Assembly (NCBI GenBank): GCA_964479405.1
Contig: CAYZMA010000001.1
Span: 1 to 59,804, forward strand
Length of the DNA stretch: 59,804 bases
Direction of reading: 5' to 3'
From: JAMCZU01 sp964479405
Lineage (GTDB): Bacteria; Patescibacteriota; UBA1384; UBA12157; JAENIV01
The stretch's first letter is position 1; the number at the start of each line of letters is the position of its first letter. Below, piece after piece: positions 1 to 8,461 of this stretch. The position numbers and the translations under genes were made by a program. The notes under the pieces were generated by a model. That model was not told where the DNA came from. It searched no databases and worked only from the letters and a program-made list of their open reading frames with translations.

Positions 1-127
1 GGAAATATCTAAATAAATATAACATTCTTATAAAATCATTATCATGATTAAATATACAAAAATTAGCAATACTCCTGTTAAATATATGATATGTTTGGTT
101 TTCGGTTAATATACATTTTCTTTTCAT
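1..127 (-). CDS. Partial Y1 (IS200/RAYT-like) transposase, N-terminus only
   Basis: Reading the minus strand from an ATG at 125-127, 42 codons stay open to the window edge. The peptide has the block YHIFNRSIANFCIFN followed by an acidic stretch and FIRML. This resembles the start of Y1/REP-associated tyrosine transposases, where YHI.NR forms the first beta strand. The HUH motif and catalytic tyrosine would lie beyond the edge and cannot be seen. It runs away from mraZ. Family call is inference from a short N-terminus; a second, complete member of this superfamily is at 44243-44881. Confidence 0.6.
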   Translation of the reverse strand, partial: MKRKCILTENQTYHIFNRSIANFCIFNHDNDFIRMLYLFRYF

Positions 128-243
128 AATATTATTTTACCACAAATCCAACACCCCAGAGGTGTCGGAAATGGTTTTAGGAATTAAAAGTTATCCACAG
201 GCCAAACACCTGTGGATTTTGTTATACCTGTAATACTAGGGTG

Positions 244-273
244 TTGACAGATAAAACAGAAGTGGCTTATACT
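244..273 (+). promoter_or_regulatory. Predicted sigma70-type promoter of the dcw cluster
   Basis: TTGACA (244-249), an 18-nt spacer, then TATACT (268-273), giving a predicted start near 280. It is the only good promoter found ahead of the mraZ-rsmH-ftsL-ftsI run. Confidence 0.7.
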
Positions 274-283
274 GTGATGGATG

Positions 284-308
284 TGGATAAACATGGGTAA
301 AAGTGGGG
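284..308 (+). promoter_or_regulatory. Probable MraZ operator (TGG repeats at 10-nt spacing)
   Basis: TGGAT, TGGGT and TGGGG start at 284, 294 and 304, exactly 10 nt apart, just downstream of the predicted promoter and before mraZ. E. coli MraZ is known to bind TGGGN direct repeats separated by 5 nt ahead of its own gene. Spacing and position fit autoregulation; the first repeat overlaps a DnaA box (282-290). Confidence 0.6.
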
Positions 309-336
309 AAAACTAAGAATAACTGTGGATAAGTAT

Positions 337-768
337 ATGTTTATAGGTGAATATACACACTCAATTGATGAAAAAGGACGGATGGCTGTTCCTTCTAAAA
401 TGCGAAGGGATATTTCCAGTGGCGCTGTGGTCACTCGTGGGATTGACAATTGTCTTTGGCTCTTTCCCAAGAAAGAATGGCAAACCTTAGCCGAGAAACT
501 GGCTTCTCTACCGCTGACAGACGCTAATTCACGAGCTTTTTCTCGTTTAATGCTTGCCGGCGCAATGGAAGTAGAATTTGACACCCAAGGTAGAATTCTT
601 TTGCCGGGGTATCTACGAACATTTGCCGGTTTAAAGAAAAATGCAATTGTAGCCGGTTTGTATAATCGCTTGGAAATCTGGGATTTGCAGAAATGGAATA
701 GTTACAAAGAAAAGACTGAAAAAGAAACCGACCAAATTGCCAAACATATGGCCGATTTGGGCATTTAA
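337..768 (+). CDS. mraZ: Transcriptional regulator MraZ
   Basis: DNA-binding regulator with two AbrB-like swapped-hairpin repeats, normally a repressor of its own dcw operon. The protein opens with MFIGEYTHSIDEKGR and has the second repeat at EFDTQGRILLPGYLR, both family hallmarks. ATG 337 is chosen because family members start at this methionine; GTG 325 is in frame but lies within a DnaA box. About 143 residues, the usual size. It is the first gene of the cluster, followed by rsmH after a 153-nt, probably structured gap. Confidence 0.95.
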   Translation: MFIGEYTHSIDEKGRMAVPSKMRRDISSGAVVTRGIDNCLWLFPKKEWQTLAEKLASLPLTDANSRAFSRLMLAGAMEVEFDTQGRILLPGYLRTFAGLKKNAIVAGLYNRLEIWDLQKWNSYKEKTEKETDQIAKHMADLGI

Positions 769-774
769 ATTAAA

Positions 775-906
775 AACTAGCAGCCGGGCAAAAACAAAAA
801 GTGGCTGCACGAGGATATATTTTTTTAGACCCTACCCGTCCCATACTGGGCCGTGGCGGGGCAAAACAAAATTGGGCAACTTAAGGAGGGGCACTGGCTG
901 CTAGTT
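775..906 (+). ncRNA. Candidate structured mRNA leader between mraZ and rsmH
   Basis: The gap contains a perfect 11-bp long-range stem: AACTAGCAGCC at 775-785 pairs with GGCTGCTAGTT at 896-906. The same GCAGCC (780-785) can instead pair with GGCTGC at 803-808, giving a mutually exclusive local hairpin followed after 13 nt by a T run (822-828). A strong AAGGAGG (883-889) lies inside the enclosed region with no obvious start just after it. This looks like a regulatory leader or attenuator, but no Rfam family was recognised with confidence. Confidence 0.4.
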
Positions 907-921
907 CAAAACAAAAAAACT

Positions 922-1806
922 ATGATCAAACACATTCCTGTTTTACCAGATGAAACAATTCAATATCTTGCCCCTTCAAAAAACCAAAATTTCATTGATG
1001 CCACTTGCGGTTTTGGTGGACATTCAGGGTTAATTTTAAAAAAGAATGGTCCAAAAGGTCGTCTGCTGGCAATTGATCAAGATAAAGTGGCGCTTTATGT
1101 TGCGCAAAAGAATCTTAAAAATTTTTCTAGTAGAGTAGATTTTGTCCAGAGTAATTTTACTAAATTGGGCTTAATTATTCGTTCTTGGCATGTCCCTCGC
1201 ATTGACGGCATTCTCTTTGATCTGGGGGTTTCAACTTATCAACTAAAAAGCCCTGGTAGAGGTTTCTCATTTTCTGAAGATTCAGAACTTGATATGCGAA
1301 TGGCGCCAGAAGCGCAAACCTTGTCAGCCAAAGAAATTGTTAACTCTTGGAGCGAAAAAAAACTTAAAGAAATTTTTCAAAAATACGGTGAAGAACAATA
1401 TGCGGGGAAAATCGCCCAAGTGATTGTCAAGACTCGGACGCAAAAACCAATTTCTACTACCAGTGAGTTAGTTGAAATAATTAAAAAAGCAACCCCGCCA
1501 AAGTATCGGACAGAGATGGATAAGCATTTTGCCACTAAGATTTTTCAGGCATTAAGAATTGCAGTAAATGATGAGTTAAAAGCTCTGGAAAGTGGTTTAA
1601 AACAAGCTTTGCAAATTTTATCACATGGTGGACGATTGGTTGTTATTTCCTTTCATTCGCTTGAAGACAGAATTGTTAAAAATTTCTTTCGGGAAAACAA
1701 CTTAGAAATTTTAACACCAAAACCAATCGTAGCATCACAAAAAGAAATTATTCAAAATCCATCGGCGCGTTCAGCAAAATTACGCGTTGCTATAAAAAAT
1801 ATTTAA
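922..1806 (+). CDS. rsmH: 16S rRNA (cytosine1402-N4)-methyltransferase RsmH
   Basis: SAM-dependent methyltransferase acting on C1402 of 16S rRNA (formerly MraW). Start ATG 922 gives MIKHIPVLPDET, the conserved family N-terminus; an upstream in-frame GTG at 853 lies in the structured gap. Visible motifs are DATCGFGGHS (SAM-binding loop), LFDLGVSTYQL, GRGFSFSEDSELDMRM and VISFHSLEDRIVKNFF. At 294 residues it is close to family length. It keeps its classical dcw position, 10 nt ahead of ftsL. Confidence 0.96.
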   Translation: MIKHIPVLPDETIQYLAPSKNQNFIDATCGFGGHSGLILKKNGPKGRLLAIDQDKVALYVAQKNLKNFSSRVDFVQSNFTKLGLIIRSWHVPRIDGILFDLGVSTYQLKSPGRGFSFSEDSELDMRMAPEAQTLSAKEIVNSWSEKKLKEIFQKYGEEQYAGKIAQVIVKTRTQKPISTTSELVEIIKKATPPKYRTEMDKHFATKIFQALRIAVNDELKALESGLKQALQILSHGGRLVVISFHSLEDRIVKNFFRENNLEILTPKPIVASQKEIIQNPSARSAKLRVAIKNI

Positions 1807-1816
1807 GGAGGATTTT

Positions 1817-2122
1817 ATGCTTATCCCTCGTAATAATTCATGGGAACAAGGGTTTCGTAAAAAAACAATCAAAAGCGAATTTAAAGTTGGTCCGGTTTCG
1901 TTGAAATTTATTACAGTTGCCTTATTGGCAATTGCTGCTCTTTTTTATTTAGCTCAAAGTGCGCAAAGTTCAACTTTTAAATATAAAATTATGGAGCTGG
2001 AGGATCAAAAATCAAAAGTTCAAACCGATGTTAACCAATTAGAAGTTGAATCAGCTCGACTCAAATCTCTAAACGAAATTAAAAACAGCGCCCAAGCAAT
2101 GAATCTTGAATCGGCGCAGTAA
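1817..2122 (+). CDS. ftsL: FtsL-like cell division protein
   Basis: Small bitopic protein of 101 residues. A basic cytoplasmic start (residues 1-30) is followed by one membrane helix at about 31-48 and a coiled coil ending in LKSLNEIKNSAQAMNLESAQ. This is the FtsL/DivIC plan; FtsL bridges FtsQ/FtsB and FtsW/FtsI in the divisome. AAGGAGG precedes the ATG. Sequence is too divergent for motif proof, so the name rests on topology and on its place between rsmH and ftsI. Confidence 0.8.
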   Translation: MLIPRNNSWEQGFRKKTIKSEFKVGPVSLKFITVALLAIAALFYLAQSAQSSTFKYKIMELEDQKSKVQTDVNQLEVESARLKSLNEIKNSAQAMNLESAQ

Positions 2123-2127
2123 AAATT

Positions 2128-3816
2128 ATGTCACACAATACATGGGTTTCAAGACTAAATATTGTTGTTATATTTATAGTTATTTTGGCTTCTTGCCTTT
2201 TGTTTCGTTTATTTCAAAAACAAGTTCTTGAACATGAAACTTATCTGGCCCAAGCCGAAGGTCAATATATTGTAAAAAAAGCACTCATAGCGGAACGAGG
2301 TAAAATTTATACCTCCGATATGTTTCCAGTTGCCACAAATCGTCAGTATTATCAAGCTTTGGCGGTGCCGAGAAATATTAAAAATCCAGATGAAACGGCT
2401 GTACAATTGGCGACAATTCTAGGAATGGGAAAGAATGAAATTTTTTCTTTAATTAACAATGATAAAAGCTATGTTCCGCCTTTAAAACATGGTTTAACTG
2501 AAGAAGAAGGTGACAAAATTGCTAATTTAAAGATTAGGGGGGTAATTGTTCTGCCTGAATCAAAAAGATTTTATCCGGAAGGAGAGCTTGGTAGTCAAGT
2601 CCTTGGTTTTACTAATAATTTAGGCGAGGGCCAGTATGGAATTGAGGGTTATTTTAATGAGCAATTGAAGGGTTTTGGGGGAGAAATTTCCGCCGAAAAG
2701 GACACTAAAGGTCGTTTTTTTAGTATTGGTGAAAAAGTGGACGCCAAAAATGGCTCGGACTATGTTTTGACCCTAGATCACAGTATTCAGTACGAAGCAG
2801 AACAGGTTTTGCAAGAAGCAATTAAAACTTATCAAGCAGACTCTGGTTTTATTGGGGTAATGGATCCTAAAACCGGTGCCGTTTTGGCAATGGCGGGTTC
2901 GCCTTCTTATGATCCGAATAAATATAACGAAGTGCCTCAAGATCAGCAAGATGTTTTTAATAATATAGGAATCACGGGCGCATACGAACCGGGTTCGGTT
3001 TTTAAGCCCTTGATTATGGCCGCCGCCATCAATGAAGGCAAAGTTCAGCCGGATACCGAAGAAGTTTTTTCTAATCAAGTGACGGTTGACAGCTACGAAA
3101 TTCACACCTCTACCGATGAAGCTTATGGTAAGGAAACAATGAAACAGGTTTTGGAAAATTCCGACAATGTGGCAATGGTTTGGATTTCAGAACTAATGGG
3201 TAAAGATTTGGAATATAAGTATGTTAAAGATTTTGGTTTTGGCCGAAAATCGGGAATTGAACTTGATATCGAAGCAACAGGTTCGGTTTTAGATGTGAAA
3301 AAATGGTCCAATACTCAACGAGCGACTATTTCTTTTGGTCAGGGTATTTCCATGACTCCGATTCAACTGATGACGGCTTATTCGGCGCTGGCAAATGGCG
3401 GTAAATTAATGAAACCATATATTGTTGGCGAGATTCGCAGTCCCGATGGTCGCATTGACAAAACTCAATCCCAAGAAATTAAAAGGGTAATTAATACTGA
3501 TACGGCAGATAAATTAAAAGATATGTTGGTAGGGGTGGTGGATTTTGGTCATGGTAAAAAAGCCGGCGTTTCTGGCTACAAAGTGGCTGGGAAAACCGGC
3601 ACGGCTCAAATTCCCAAACCTTCCGGTGGTTATTACGATGACCGTCATATTGGTTCGTTTGCCGGTTTTGCCCCGGCCAAAGATCCAAAATTTGTAATGT
3701 TGGTCAGATTAGATCAGCCTAAAAATGTCAAATGGGCCGAAGAATCAGCGGCGCCAACTTTTGGCACCATGGCAAAATGGCTTCTGGACTATTATCGTAT
3801 CCCACCATCGGAATAA
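2128..3816 (+). CDS. ftsI: Penicillin-binding protein, FtsI/PBP2 type (septal transpeptidase)
   Basis: Class B PBP that crosslinks septal peptidoglycan outside the membrane. One N-terminal membrane helix (about 10-27) is followed by the PBP dimerisation domain (ERGKIY at about 55) and a transpeptidase domain with S290-VF-K293 (active site serine), an SDN motif (ENSDNVAM) and K489-TG. At 562 residues it is normal length with no PASTA repeats. It starts 5 nt after ftsL. The usual next gene, murE, is missing; a minus-strand gene converges from the right. Confidence 0.93.
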   Translation: MSHNTWVSRLNIVVIFIVILASCLLFRLFQKQVLEHETYLAQAEGQYIVKKALIAERGKIYTSDMFPVATNRQYYQALAVPRNIKNPDETAVQLATILGMGKNEIFSLINNDKSYVPPLKHGLTEEEGDKIANLKIRGVIVLPESKRFYPEGELGSQVLGFTNNLGEGQYGIEGYFNEQLKGFGGEISAEKDTKGRFFSIGEKVDAKNGSDYVLTLDHSIQYEAEQVLQEAIKTYQADSGFIGVMDPKTGAVLAMAGSPSYDPNKYNEVPQDQQDVFNNIGITGAYEPGSVFKPLIMAAAINEGKVQPDTEEVFSNQVTVDSYEIHTSTDEAYGKETMKQVLENSDNVAMVWISELMGKDLEYKYVKDFGFGRKSGIELDIEATGSVLDVKKWSNTQRATISFGQGISMTPIQLMTAYSALANGGKLMKPYIVGEIRSPDGRIDKTQSQEIKRVINTDTADKLKDMLVGVVDFGHGKKAGVSGYKVAGKTGTAQIPKPSGGYYDDRHIGSFAGFAPAKDPKFVMLVRLDQPKNVKWAEESAAPTFGTMAKWLLDYYRIPPSE

Positions 3817-3828
3817 AGTTGTACTAAT

Positions 3829-5703
3829 TTATTTTAGACAGTCAATGAGAGCAATGTTTAAATTTTTAATATTTAAACTGACAGAAAAATTATCATAAAT
3901 ATCACCGTGAATTTGAAAATCCAATTTTTTCTTGGCTATTTTTTGTAAAGCTTTATTTAGGGGAATAAAAATTTTACTTTGCAAATCATAGCGATTTTGA
4001 CCGTAAGAATGATTATTAAAAGATTTGTTTTTAATGGTAAGTTGAGGGTTTTCAATAATTTTCATAATAATTTCAATTGTTGCTTTAGCCGAGGGAATTT
4101 CTTTAGATGAAAGCACTTTTCCTTTAATATAGATTTTATGTTCCGAAATAAGAAAAGCTAGGTCGCTTTCTTTTATAATTTTCTTTAAATTTTCCGGTTC
4201 AATTAATTTAGTCTGGCAATTACCATTTTTGTAGAAACTAAGATGGCAACATTGAGGCGAAATAAATGACGAATACTTCCGTTCGGGCAAGAATTGATCT
4301 ACTTTTAGACCACTCTCGCCAAAACCGTCCGACCACGAAGCCCAATCCAAAAAAATATCTTTCTTTGCCTCTTCCGATAACTTTTCAGTTTCCTTAGTGA
4401 ATTTATCGGTCATAGTACCGTTTGGACCAATGATTAAAACATGACCACCTTTACCGATGCCCTCAATTTTGGCGCCGGCGACATTTAGTTCGTTTTCTTT
4501 AGCAATGACATCAACATATTGCCGACATATTTTATCTAAAAGCGGAGTAGAGTGTCCCAGGAAATGATTAAAATCTTGTTTCTGGTTAATGACATTAATA
4601 AATTGACGAAGTAATTCTTCACTTGAACCGACAGTGAACAGATTTTTCAAAGCAAGCAATAATTTAACGGTTGTCACATTCATAATATCCAGATAATGAT
4701 GATAAGAAAATTTTTGATTGTGTTCATTTTCCAAGTCAAGCAGATTTTTTAAACTCAAATCTTTATTTTTGATTTGCAAGACCAGTTCTTTATTAATTGT
4801 TTCTTCCAGTTTTTCAATATCGGTATTGAGCTTGGAGAGCGATTTGAAAATATGTTCCGTGTTAATTAAGTTGCCCGAATAAATACGGGCAATATCAATT
4901 GGCCAAGGTTGAGGTGTTCTAAAAGGGAAGATTTCTTCCAATGTACTGCCCCAAAAAGGAATTTCTTCAATTATTTGACAATTTTCTAGATTTTCGCGAG
5001 GAGAACGGATGGTCGGGTGATTGAGAAAATTATTGATATTTTTTGAAAAAAAGATAATCGGATAAGAACTATGCATTAAAGCGCCAAAACTGGTAGCGCC
5101 GGAAGAGTTGCCGTCACGGCAAATTGCTGTTAAGCGCCAACCGAGGCGGAAAACTTTTTTAAAATCCAGATAATCATCATTGTGGAGTAAATCGTCAACT
5201 GTAGCTGTTTCCCATTTTTCAATTTCATCGGTGGATATTTTTCCGGCTAATACTAGTAAAGTTGCGGCTAAGCAAGCCATTACCACACCGGTGCTACCCA
5301 AACCGCCGCCGCAATGAGACTCACTTAAAATATGAATACGCAAACCTTTAATTTTACCTGTCGGATCTAAAGTCGGCCAAAAATCTTTTAAAAAATTAAT
5401 CAAACGAATTTCTTTAGCCGGTTCGTAAGGAATTTTTTCAAAAGAATCGTTTGAAGGGTTGTAGCCCAATAAAGTATTATTAAAACAAAATTTTTTTTCA
5501 TCCAACACTTCTAAACCAACAAAATTTTTAGTCGGTAATTTTTGAAAAATAGTTAAACCGCCAAAAAATCTGGCGTATTCACCAGCCCAAAAGAAACTGT
5601 CGGCAGAGGAAATTACAATTTGACAACTTGAAAATAAGTCCTGATAAATTTCGGGAAATTTTTGTCTAAGGTTAGTTGAATTAACAATATCTCGTTGAAT
5701 CAT
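3829..5703 (-). CDS. GHMP-family kinase-like protein, substrate unknown
   Basis: Long (624 aa) small-molecule kinase-like protein. All three GHMP signatures are visible: SADSFFWAGEYARFFGG (about 33-49), the ATP loop GGGLGSTG (132-139) and GAKIEGIGKGGH (410-421). GHMP enzymes such as mevalonate kinase, galactokinase and heptose kinase are usually 300-450 residues. This one has a large insert between motifs 2 and 3 and about 190 extra C-terminal residues without a recognised domain. It converges with ftsI, 13 nt apart, and sits next to the IS30 element. The substrate cannot be told from sequence. Confidence 0.75.
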   Translation of the reverse strand: MIQRDIVNSTNLRQKFPEIYQDLFSSCQIVISSADSFFWAGEYARFFGGLTIFQKLPTKNFVGLEVLDEKKFCFNNTLLGYNPSNDSFEKIPYEPAKEIRLINFLKDFWPTLDPTGKIKGLRIHILSESHCGGGLGSTGVVMACLAATLLVLAGKISTDEIEKWETATVDDLLHNDDYLDFKKVFRLGWRLTAICRDGNSSGATSFGALMHSSYPIIFFSKNINNFLNHPTIRSPRENLENCQIIEEIPFWGSTLEEIFPFRTPQPWPIDIARIYSGNLINTEHIFKSLSKLNTDIEKLEETINKELVLQIKNKDLSLKNLLDLENEHNQKFSYHHYLDIMNVTTVKLLLALKNLFTVGSSEELLRQFINVINQKQDFNHFLGHSTPLLDKICRQYVDVIAKENELNVAGAKIEGIGKGGHVLIIGPNGTMTDKFTKETEKLSEEAKKDIFLDWASWSDGFGESGLKVDQFLPERKYSSFISPQCCHLSFYKNGNCQTKLIEPENLKKIIKESDLAFLISEHKIYIKGKVLSSKEIPSAKATIEIIMKIIENPQLTIKNKSFNNHSYGQNRYDLQSKIFIPLNKALQKIAKKKLDFQIHGDIYDNFSVSLNIKNLNIALIDCLK

Positions 5704-5776
5704 CTTGCACCTTTAAAGTATCACTTATTTTAATACATTTATATAAAAATAACAAGTCTTTGGTTGAATTGGTGAA

Positions 5777-6839
5777 TTCTAGACCCAGAGCAACACTTAA
5801 GATAAAATATCCAGTTAGATAGAAAGGTGTTGCCAATGTCAAATTTAACTTTGTATGATCGTCAAAGAATTGAATTTTATGTTAATTTCAAACGATTAAG
5901 TCTGCGCGATATTGCTAAGATAGTGAATCGAAATGTCTCGATTATTTCGCGAGAGATTAGACGGAACAAACCACAGTTAGGTTCATATAATGCTGAACTA
6001 GCCCAAAAGGCAGCTGAACGAAAAGGAAGATTTACTAACACTAAAAAGTTAGAAAAATGTGAACCGTTAAAGAATTATGTCCGCGAGAAATTAAAAGAAG
6101 ATTGGAGCCCAGAACAGATCGCTGGCAGACTAAAAACTAACGCGCCACCAGAGCTTAAAAGAAACAATGTTAGAACTGTTTGTATGGAAACCATCTACCA
6201 GCATATTTACAGTCAAAACGATGCCGAAGATCGCTTATATCACCACTTGAGAAGAAATAAACCCAAAAGACAAAAGCAGGGTCAAAGAAAAGAACAAAGA
6301 GTTTTTATACCTGATAGAACACCGATAATTCAAAGAGATGAACTGATTAACCAGAAAAAAAGATATGGCGATTTGGAAACTGACTTATTCTTTGGTAAGC
6401 GCTCTAAAGAAGCTGTTTCCGTTTCCTACGAGCGAAAATCAATGTATGCTATTTTACAAAAACTTGCTTCTAAAAAAGCTGATGTTGCCAAAGATGCGCT
6501 GGTAAAAACCATTGAAACTTTTCCGCCAGAATTTGTCAAATCATTTACTTATGATAACGGCTCGGAAAACTTTAAACACTACGAATTAAAGCGAGATTAC
6601 AAGTTGGAAACATTTTTCTGTGATACTTATTCTGCTTGGCAAAAAGGCGGTGTGGAAAATCTAAATGGGCTTATCCGCCAATATTTACCAAAGAAAATTG
6701 ATCTTCAAATTGATGAAGAGCGATTAAAATTCATCGAACAAAGACTCAATAATCGCCCCAGAAAATCACTTAATTATTTGACACCCCAAGAGGTTATGAG
6801 TAATGTATTAAATACAGAGTGTTGCTCTAAATTCTAGAA
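5777..6839 (+). mobile_element. IS30-family insertion sequence
   Basis: A single transposase gene lies between imperfect inverted ends: left TTCTAGACCCAGAGCAACACT at 5777-5797, right complement at 6818-6839. They share TTCTAGA and AGAGCAACACT around a 3-4 nt variable middle. Length is about 1.06 kb, typical of IS30. The transposase stop codon (6835-6837) lies inside the right end. No target duplication is obvious in the flanks. Confidence 0.88.
5836..6837 (+). CDS. IS30-family DDE transposase
   Basis: Catalyses cut and joining of the IS30 element. The N-terminal helix-turn-helix (SLRDIAKIVNRNVSIISREI) matches the IS30 HTH_38 type, and the middle carries WSPEQIAGRL. The DDE core is visible as GDLETDLFF (D), TYDNGSEN (D) and KGGVENLNGLIRQYLPK (E), with NNRPRKSLNYLTPQEV near the end. 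It appears intact at about 333 residues. ATG 5836 is preferred to GTG 5827 on family N-termini. Confidence 0.92.
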   Translation: MSNLTLYDRQRIEFYVNFKRLSLRDIAKIVNRNVSIISREIRRNKPQLGSYNAELAQKAAERKGRFTNTKKLEKCEPLKNYVREKLKEDWSPEQIAGRLKTNAPPELKRNNVRTVCMETIYQHIYSQNDAEDRLYHHLRRNKPKRQKQGQRKEQRVFIPDRTPIIQRDELINQKKRYGDLETDLFFGKRSKEAVSVSYERKSMYAILQKLASKKADVAKDALVKTIETFPPEFVKSFTYDNGSENFKHYELKRDYKLETFFCDTYSAWQKGGVENLNGLIRQYLPKKIDLQIDEERLKFIEQRLNNRPRKSLNYLTPQEVMSNVLNTECCSKF

Positions 6840-6946
6840 CTTACTGTTTTTCCAAGTTTTTCTATTTTTTTCAAATACCAATTTGTTTAAATTAAAGATG
6901 TTATTATTGAACCTTGAAAATTGATATGTGCTGGGAGGGTACTTCA

Positions 6947-8461
6947 ATGAGGCTAAATTCAAAAAGTTGGCTAGGCGGTTTAACTTACGAGAAGCTTTGG
7001 GGAGTCAAAAAACCCGACACTCCAAAACCCGTAGAAACTTCTTCTGAACGAAAGCGTCGTTTAGGCGACGAACATCGTGCGCGTGAACGCGAGAGACGAG
7101 AGCGCGAAAGGGCAGAAGTAATTGCTCAAAGAACAAGTCGTATTCGTGAGTACACTGATTTGACAAGATCGCATGTTCAAGCAACCCTTGATAGATTTTT
7201 AAGTACTGCTCGTATTTCTCATCAAGAAAGCGATGAAAGCGATCAAGTGGCAACAAGTTTGCCGAGCGATGTCCAGATCAAGGAAAACATTAGCGACGAT
7301 TTTCGCATTAGGCGTCTGCCGGAAGCTTTGCAACCTTATGCTACAGACTGCGTCTTCAATATTGTTAAACAATCAATTGACAGATGCCAAAGCAAATTAC
7401 AACTCGCCCGCTTTCGTTTTAGCGCGGCTGTAAGTGATTTAGACAGTATTGTCAAATCATCAATCCATTTAAATAAAGAAACCAGACCAAGAATGTTCCG
7501 GGCTTTGGAAAAAATATCACAACCGCCTCCTGTAAGCGTATCACCAACCTTAGTTATTGACCAGAAAGTACAAGAAGCTTTTGCTTTACAAGCAGAAGTT
7601 AGTGTTGGTTGTGATCAAGCCAAAACCGAATTCAATGGTCTTAAATGCAGGCTGACTTGGTATTTTGTCTGCGGTGTCTTTGCTGCTTTTCTTGACTTGC
7701 CAATTGTTTATCTTTCGGTTTATCCGCGTTACGAAGGAACTTCTATGGATATTCCGGGTTTGATTCCGCTTTTGGCAATGACAATTACTATTATGGCTGT
7801 TTTCTTGGCTCACTTGGTCTTAAATAAGCATTGGTGGGCTATGCCACTCCTTGCTGTTGGTTCTTTATTCATTGGTGCTTTAAGAATGCCAGACATTAAG
7901 GAAGCATTTTCTGGAGATCTTGGTGTCGCTATTACTAACACCGCTTTGATTTCTGTTAATATCTTGGCAATTCCAATGATGGCAATTGTTGCAGGAATTT
8001 GTTTTCACAAGACTCAAGAAATTAACCAACGTTACAAAAAAGTCGGTAGGTGTTTAAAAATCTTGAGTCGTAAAAGAGATATTTCTGTGCAGACTCAAAA
8101 CCTAATCAACAGTGCTTTAGCCAATGTTCGCAATACTTTTGAACAGGCGAGTCGCCGTTATCGCGAAATGACAGAAACATATCGTAGCCAGTTGCAAATA
8201 ACAATCAATGAAATTTATGAAATGATTGATGTTCAGCTTGAGCAAAATAATGCTGAGATGGAAGCTATTTTCACCGGTATTAGAAGGCAAGTTCTTGACG
8301 AAATGGGACCAGTCATTGAATCTTGTGGTCGGGAATTGACTGTTCTGAGTGGGTTAAAAATTGAAAAAACAAGCCTGAAAATCAAACCCCAGGGGTTTGA
8401 TTTTGATGGTTTAGGAGGAGGTAATGGCGAAGAAAACAGAAGTCATGACTCGTTGGTTTAG
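6947..8461 (+). CDS. Unrecognised membrane protein with coiled-coil arms (cassette gene 1)
   Basis: No family recognised. ATG 6947 follows GGGAGGG at 6933-6939 by a good distance, giving 504 residues; an in-frame TTG at 6914 is unlikely. A highly charged Arg/Glu-rich stretch (about 35-60) leads to helical segments. A block of about four hydrophobic helices (about 238-360) is followed by a C-terminal helical region with coiled-coil character and a Gly/Glu-rich end. It likely spans the cytoplasmic membrane with large soluble arms on both sides. It starts the cassette just right of the IS30 element and is followed 30 nt later by cassette gene 2. Confidence 0.7.
   Translation: MRLNSKSWLGGLTYEKLWGVKKPDTPKPVETSSERKRRLGDEHRARERERRERERAEVIAQRTSRIREYTDLTRSHVQATLDRFLSTARISHQESDESDQVATSLPSDVQIKENISDDFRIRRLPEALQPYATDCVFNIVKQSIDRCQSKLQLARFRFSAAVSDLDSIVKSSIHLNKETRPRMFRALEKISQPPPVSVSPTLVIDQKVQEAFALQAEVSVGCDQAKTEFNGLKCRLTWYFVCGVFAAFLDLPIVYLSVYPRYEGTSMDIPGLIPLLAMTITIMAVFLAHLVLNKHWWAMPLLAVGSLFIGALRMPDIKEAFSGDLGVAITNTALISVNILAIPMMAIVAGICFHKTQEINQRYKKVGRCLKILSRKRDISVQTQNLINSALANVRNTFEQASRRYREMTETYRSQLQITINEIYEMIDVQLEQNNAEMEAIFTGIRRQVLDEMGPVIESCGRELTVLSGLKIEKTSLKIKPQGFDFDGLGGGNGEENRSHDSLV

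Larger units (their letters stand above)
191..332. promoter_or_regulatory. Cluster of DnaA boxes upstream of mraZ
   Basis: Three perfect 9-mers occur: TTATCCACA at 191-199, and TGTGGATAA at 282-290 and 324-332. One near match, TGTGGATTT, is at 211-219. The last box ends 4 nt before the mraZ ATG at 337. The sites bracket and overlap the predicted promoter, so DnaA control of the dcw cluster is plausible. An origin is not excluded but dnaA and dnaN are not here. The motif is seen directly; the function is inference. Confidence 0.65.

Noticed and set aside
191..332. Replication origin
   Set aside because: DnaA boxes are present but dnaA, dnaN and other origin neighbours are absent, and the boxes sit on the mraZ promoter. 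Not excluded; GC skew would decide.
775..906. RNase P or tmRNA
   Set aside because: Conserved signature sequences of these RNAs were not found; it is better viewed as an mRNA leader.
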